Of a stretch of DNA of 64,000 nt, positions 62,107 to 64,000 are shown in pieces; position 1 is the first letter of the stretch; the number at the start of each line of letters is the position of its first letter. The DNA comes from JBDXHU01 sp039989475 (lineage in GTDB: Bacteria > Pseudomonadota > Gammaproteobacteria > Pseudomonadales > Halieaceae). The stretch lies in contig JBDXHU010000002.1 of NCBI GenBank assembly GCA_039989475.1, positions 248,001-312,000 of the forward strand, read 5' to 3'. A program made the translations under genes and the position numbers. The notes beneath the pieces are model-generated. The model saw nothing but the letters and a program-made list of their open reading frames with translations, had not been told where the DNA came from and ran no database searches.

Positions 62107-63111
62107 ATGATGCACCGCGCTATCGCTTTAATACTGCTGTTTTGCAGCACTTCCCTGTGGGCCGGCCAGTGTCGGCTTGATGGTGATGAGTTGATGCTGC
62201 GCCCTGCGGCCAGCGACGGTCCCACTGAGGTCAGCGTGCGCGTCTACGTCAACGACCTGATTTCTATTCACGACGTCGACCAGAGTTTTATCGCAGATGT
62301 TTTGTTCCGGGCCGACTGGCGCGATCCGCGCCTCGCCCACAGCGGTGCGGCAGCTTGCACGGTACAAACCGACCAGGTGTGGACACCGGTATTGCAGTTG
62401 CTCAATCGCCGCCATGTCGAGGCTATACGCTCTCCGCAGCTAGCAGTTGCCAGCGATGGCAGCGTGACGTTTTTGCTGCGCAGCCTTGGCGAATTTTCCT
62501 TCAAGGCAGACCTCACCGATTTTCCTTTCGACCGTCAGGAGCTGAGCTTCAACATAGTGTCTACCTATGGCGAGGAAGATGTGAGCCTGCTTACCCGGCC
62601 GGAATACCTGGGGCTGGCGGAAACGCTGTCGGTTGCCAATTGGGATATTGAAATTGCCGGCTCGCGCCACCTGACTCAGTATGTCGCGCCAGTGGACAAG
62701 CACCTGGTGCGGCTGGACCTGGTATTGGACGCAGCGCGCCTTACCGGCTATTACACCTGGCAACAACTGCTGCCACTGTTCCTGGTGGTAATGATGACCT
62801 GGGTGGTTTTCTGGATACCGCTGGAGTTTGTGCCTCCCAGAGTGGGGTTGGCAGCGACTTCTATGCTGACCTTGATAGCCTACCGCTTTGCCATGTCCTC
62901 GGTGCTGCCACCTATCGCTTACCTGACACGCCTGGATATATTTATGATCGGTGCGTCGGTGCTGGTTTTTGTTGCGCTGGCGACTGCGGTGGCGGTGACC
63001 TATATCGACGAGCACTATCAGAATGCACAGGCTGCGGCGCTTAATCGCAGCGCGCGCTGGCTGTCACCGCTGGGCCTGTTACTGGTTGCGGCTATCGCCT
63101 TCTACGCCTGA
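62107..63111 (+). CDS. ELIC-like pentameric ligand-gated ion channel
   Basis: 334 residues. After a signal peptide comes an extracellular beta-sandwich: VNDLISIHDVDQSFIADVLFRADWRD and FPFDRQELSF. Four membrane helices follow. TM2 reads RVGLAATSMLTLIAYRFAM with LPPIAYLT after it, aligning with ELIC (MLT.VAYAF..., LP..PYTT). The Arg before TM2 corresponds to ELIC. Such channels open to amines or protons. The native ligand and ion selectivity here are unknown. The ATG is preceded by AGGGAAG. Confidence 0.93.
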   Translation: MMHRAIALILLFCSTSLWAGQCRLDGDELMLRPAASDGPTEVSVRVYVNDLISIHDVDQSFIADVLFRADWRDPRLAHSGAAACTVQTDQVWTPVLQLLNRRHVEAIRSPQLAVASDGSVTFLLRSLGEFSFKADLTDFPFDRQELSFNIVSTYGEEDVSLLTRPEYLGLAETLSVANWDIEIAGSRHLTQYVAPVDKHLVRLDLVLDAARLTGYYTWQQLLPLFLVVMMTWVVFWIPLEFVPPRVGLAATSMLTLIAYRFAMSSVLPPIAYLTRLDIFMIGASVLVFVALATAVAVTYIDEHYQNAQAAALNRSARWLSPLGLLLVAAIAFYA

Positions 63112-64000
63112 GTACCAGATAGGCGAAGTCCAGGCACGTTCCTGGATGATTGGGGAATAAAACGGTTCTGCAACCGGGTCCAGGCAACAACGACCATAGA
63201 CGTCGCCCCAGGCGCCCTCGTCCTGGCGGGCTTCTGTCCGGGCGGCCGCCTGTTCGGCGCAGTTACTGGCGAAGGGGTTCACGCCCGCGGCCTGGCACTG
63301 CAAGGTACTCCAGCGGCAGCTGGGGTTTTCCAGGACCCTGGCATAGTAGAAAGCATCCTCATCCGGGTCGAAGTCCGGGTCTTGCCAAACCGCACACAGC
63401 TCGGCGTGGCCAGTACCGGTAAGGGCGCAGTTGCCAGGGTCAACTGAGGCGCCATTGTCCGGGTTGCCCGCTACGTTGTGTATCGCCTCCCGGGTATTTC
63501 CATGCTGGTCTATCCAGCCCTTGACGATTTGCACGCGCTGCAAGTCAACGCCCGGGTTGCCCGGGCTGCCCGCGTCTTTCATGGCTGAAACCAGAAAGCG
63601 GGGTGGCTGTAATACGCTGGTAGCCTCCAGCTCGCCGCCCATGGGCACGCCATTGGCATAGGCTTGTTCAATCATTTGCCCGCTAGCGCAGAGGTCGGTG
63701 GGCAAATCGGTGCCAGCGAAGAAACGTACCAGCGGACGTGTGCCGCTGGTGGCGTAGGTTTCCTTGCGGCGCATGCCCTCGAATATCGCATCGCGGGAAT
63801 TTTCCTCGGCCCAGACGACGGCCAGGCCGCCGGGATTGTCGAAGAAGTGATCCTGCAGGTTGCGATAGCCGGCATCGCGGCGCCCCAGGTGGCCCACATA
63901 GTTGTTTTCCTCGGCACCGCCCGGCGTTGCAGAGTGAGTATCCGTACTGCCGATAAAGCCCATTTTGAATGGGTTGGTGCCCGTCTCTCGCCCTAGCTTC
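63079..64000 (-). CDS. DUF3604 protein, 3' part (5' end outside window)
   Basis: The frame continues past the right edge: upstream codons read KLGRETGTNPFKM before GFIGSTDTHSATPGG, so the first residues lie off-window. The visible 294 residues carry GSTDTHSATPGGAEE and the C-terminal IQERAWTSPIWY block, both diagnostic of DUF3604, a PHP-like family seen in marine bacteria. Four Cys near the end (CRWSTLQC, CC) may bind metal. Its stop lies 33 bases inside the channel gene on the opposite strand. Confidence 0.9.
   Translation of the reverse strand, partial: KLGRETGTNPFKMGFIGSTDTHSATPGGAEENNYVGHLGRRDAGYRNLQDHFFDNPGGLAVVWAEENSRDAIFEGMRRKETYATSGTRPLVRFFAGTDLPTDLCASGQMIEQAYANGVPMGGELEATSVLQPPRFLVSAMKDAGSPGNPGVDLQRVQIVKGWIDQHGNTREAIHNVAGNPDNGASVDPGNCALTGTGHAELCAVWQDPDFDPDEDAFYYARVLENPSCRWSTLQCQAAGVNPFASNCAEQAAARTEARQDEGAWGDVYGRCCLDPVAEPFYSPIIQERAWTSPIWYSGVEGDSRNQ

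Overview
The window looks like a chromosomal segment of a marine, aerobic, lipid-degrading gammaproteobacterium. The gene content (several acyl-CoA dehydrogenases, AraC regulators with a lipid-type ligand domain, wax ester synthase, AmmeMemoRadiSam genes, a Gram-negative sortase, a DUF3604 protein) and the moderately high GC content fit the Halieaceae/Cellvibrionales group best. That placement is an inference from content, since no rRNA or ribosomal protein marker is present. I see no tRNA, rRNA, CRISPR array, prophage or insertion sequence with a transposase.

Layout. Positions 1-20.9 kb hold an acyl-CoA catabolic island, almost all on the + strand with gaps of a few bases or start/stop overlaps. 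It has an acyl-CoA synthetase, four acyl-CoA dehydrogenases (two forming an overlapping pair), four SDR dehydrogenases, an AMACR-type enzyme, two crotonase-fold enzymes, an LLM-type oxidoreductase, a NUDT19-like Nudix hydrolase, a carbonic anhydrase, a FABP-like barrel, an acyl-CoA carboxyltransferase, a GST and two AraC regulators. Together they could activate, dehydrogenate, hydrate, oxidise and epimerise the CoA thioester of an unidentified, probably branched or cyclic, substrate. Positions 20.9-28 kb carry cell-wall and lipid housekeeping genes: MltF, an MBL hydrolase, three overlapping lipid genes and a second acyltransferase. Positions 28-37.3 kb carry slipin/NfeD, a divergent AmmeMemoRadiSam pair, SprT, formate-THF ligase, a polyphosphate:AMP phosphotransferase and a class II aldolase.

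Positions 37.5-48 kb hold the FinR/Fpr redox pair, an SRPBCC-SDR fusion, a sirtuin, redox proteins and a two-gene sortase/substrate locus. Palindromic GGGGTC repeats are scattered through this part. Positions 48-53 kb hold rapA, whose variable linker seems to have absorbed one of these repeats, then tatD, a LysR gene and a previously uncalled 26-residue membrane peptide with its own promoter and terminator. Positions 53-64 kb hold a secreted phosphatase fused to a kinase-like domain, a wax ester synthase with a histone-H1-like tail, a TPR/TonB-like protein, an MFS transporter, a methyltransferase, a membrane diguanylate cyclase, an ELIC-like pentameric ligand-gated channel and the 3' part of a DUF3604 gene that runs off the window.

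The most unusual items are the phosphatase-kinase fusion, the sortase with a 21-bp tandem repeat plus its small LPKTA substrate, the ligand-gated channel beside a c-di-GMP synthase, the wax synthase tail, and the dispersed repeat family that has entered a coding sequence. All product names rest on reading motifs by eye; no database search was run.
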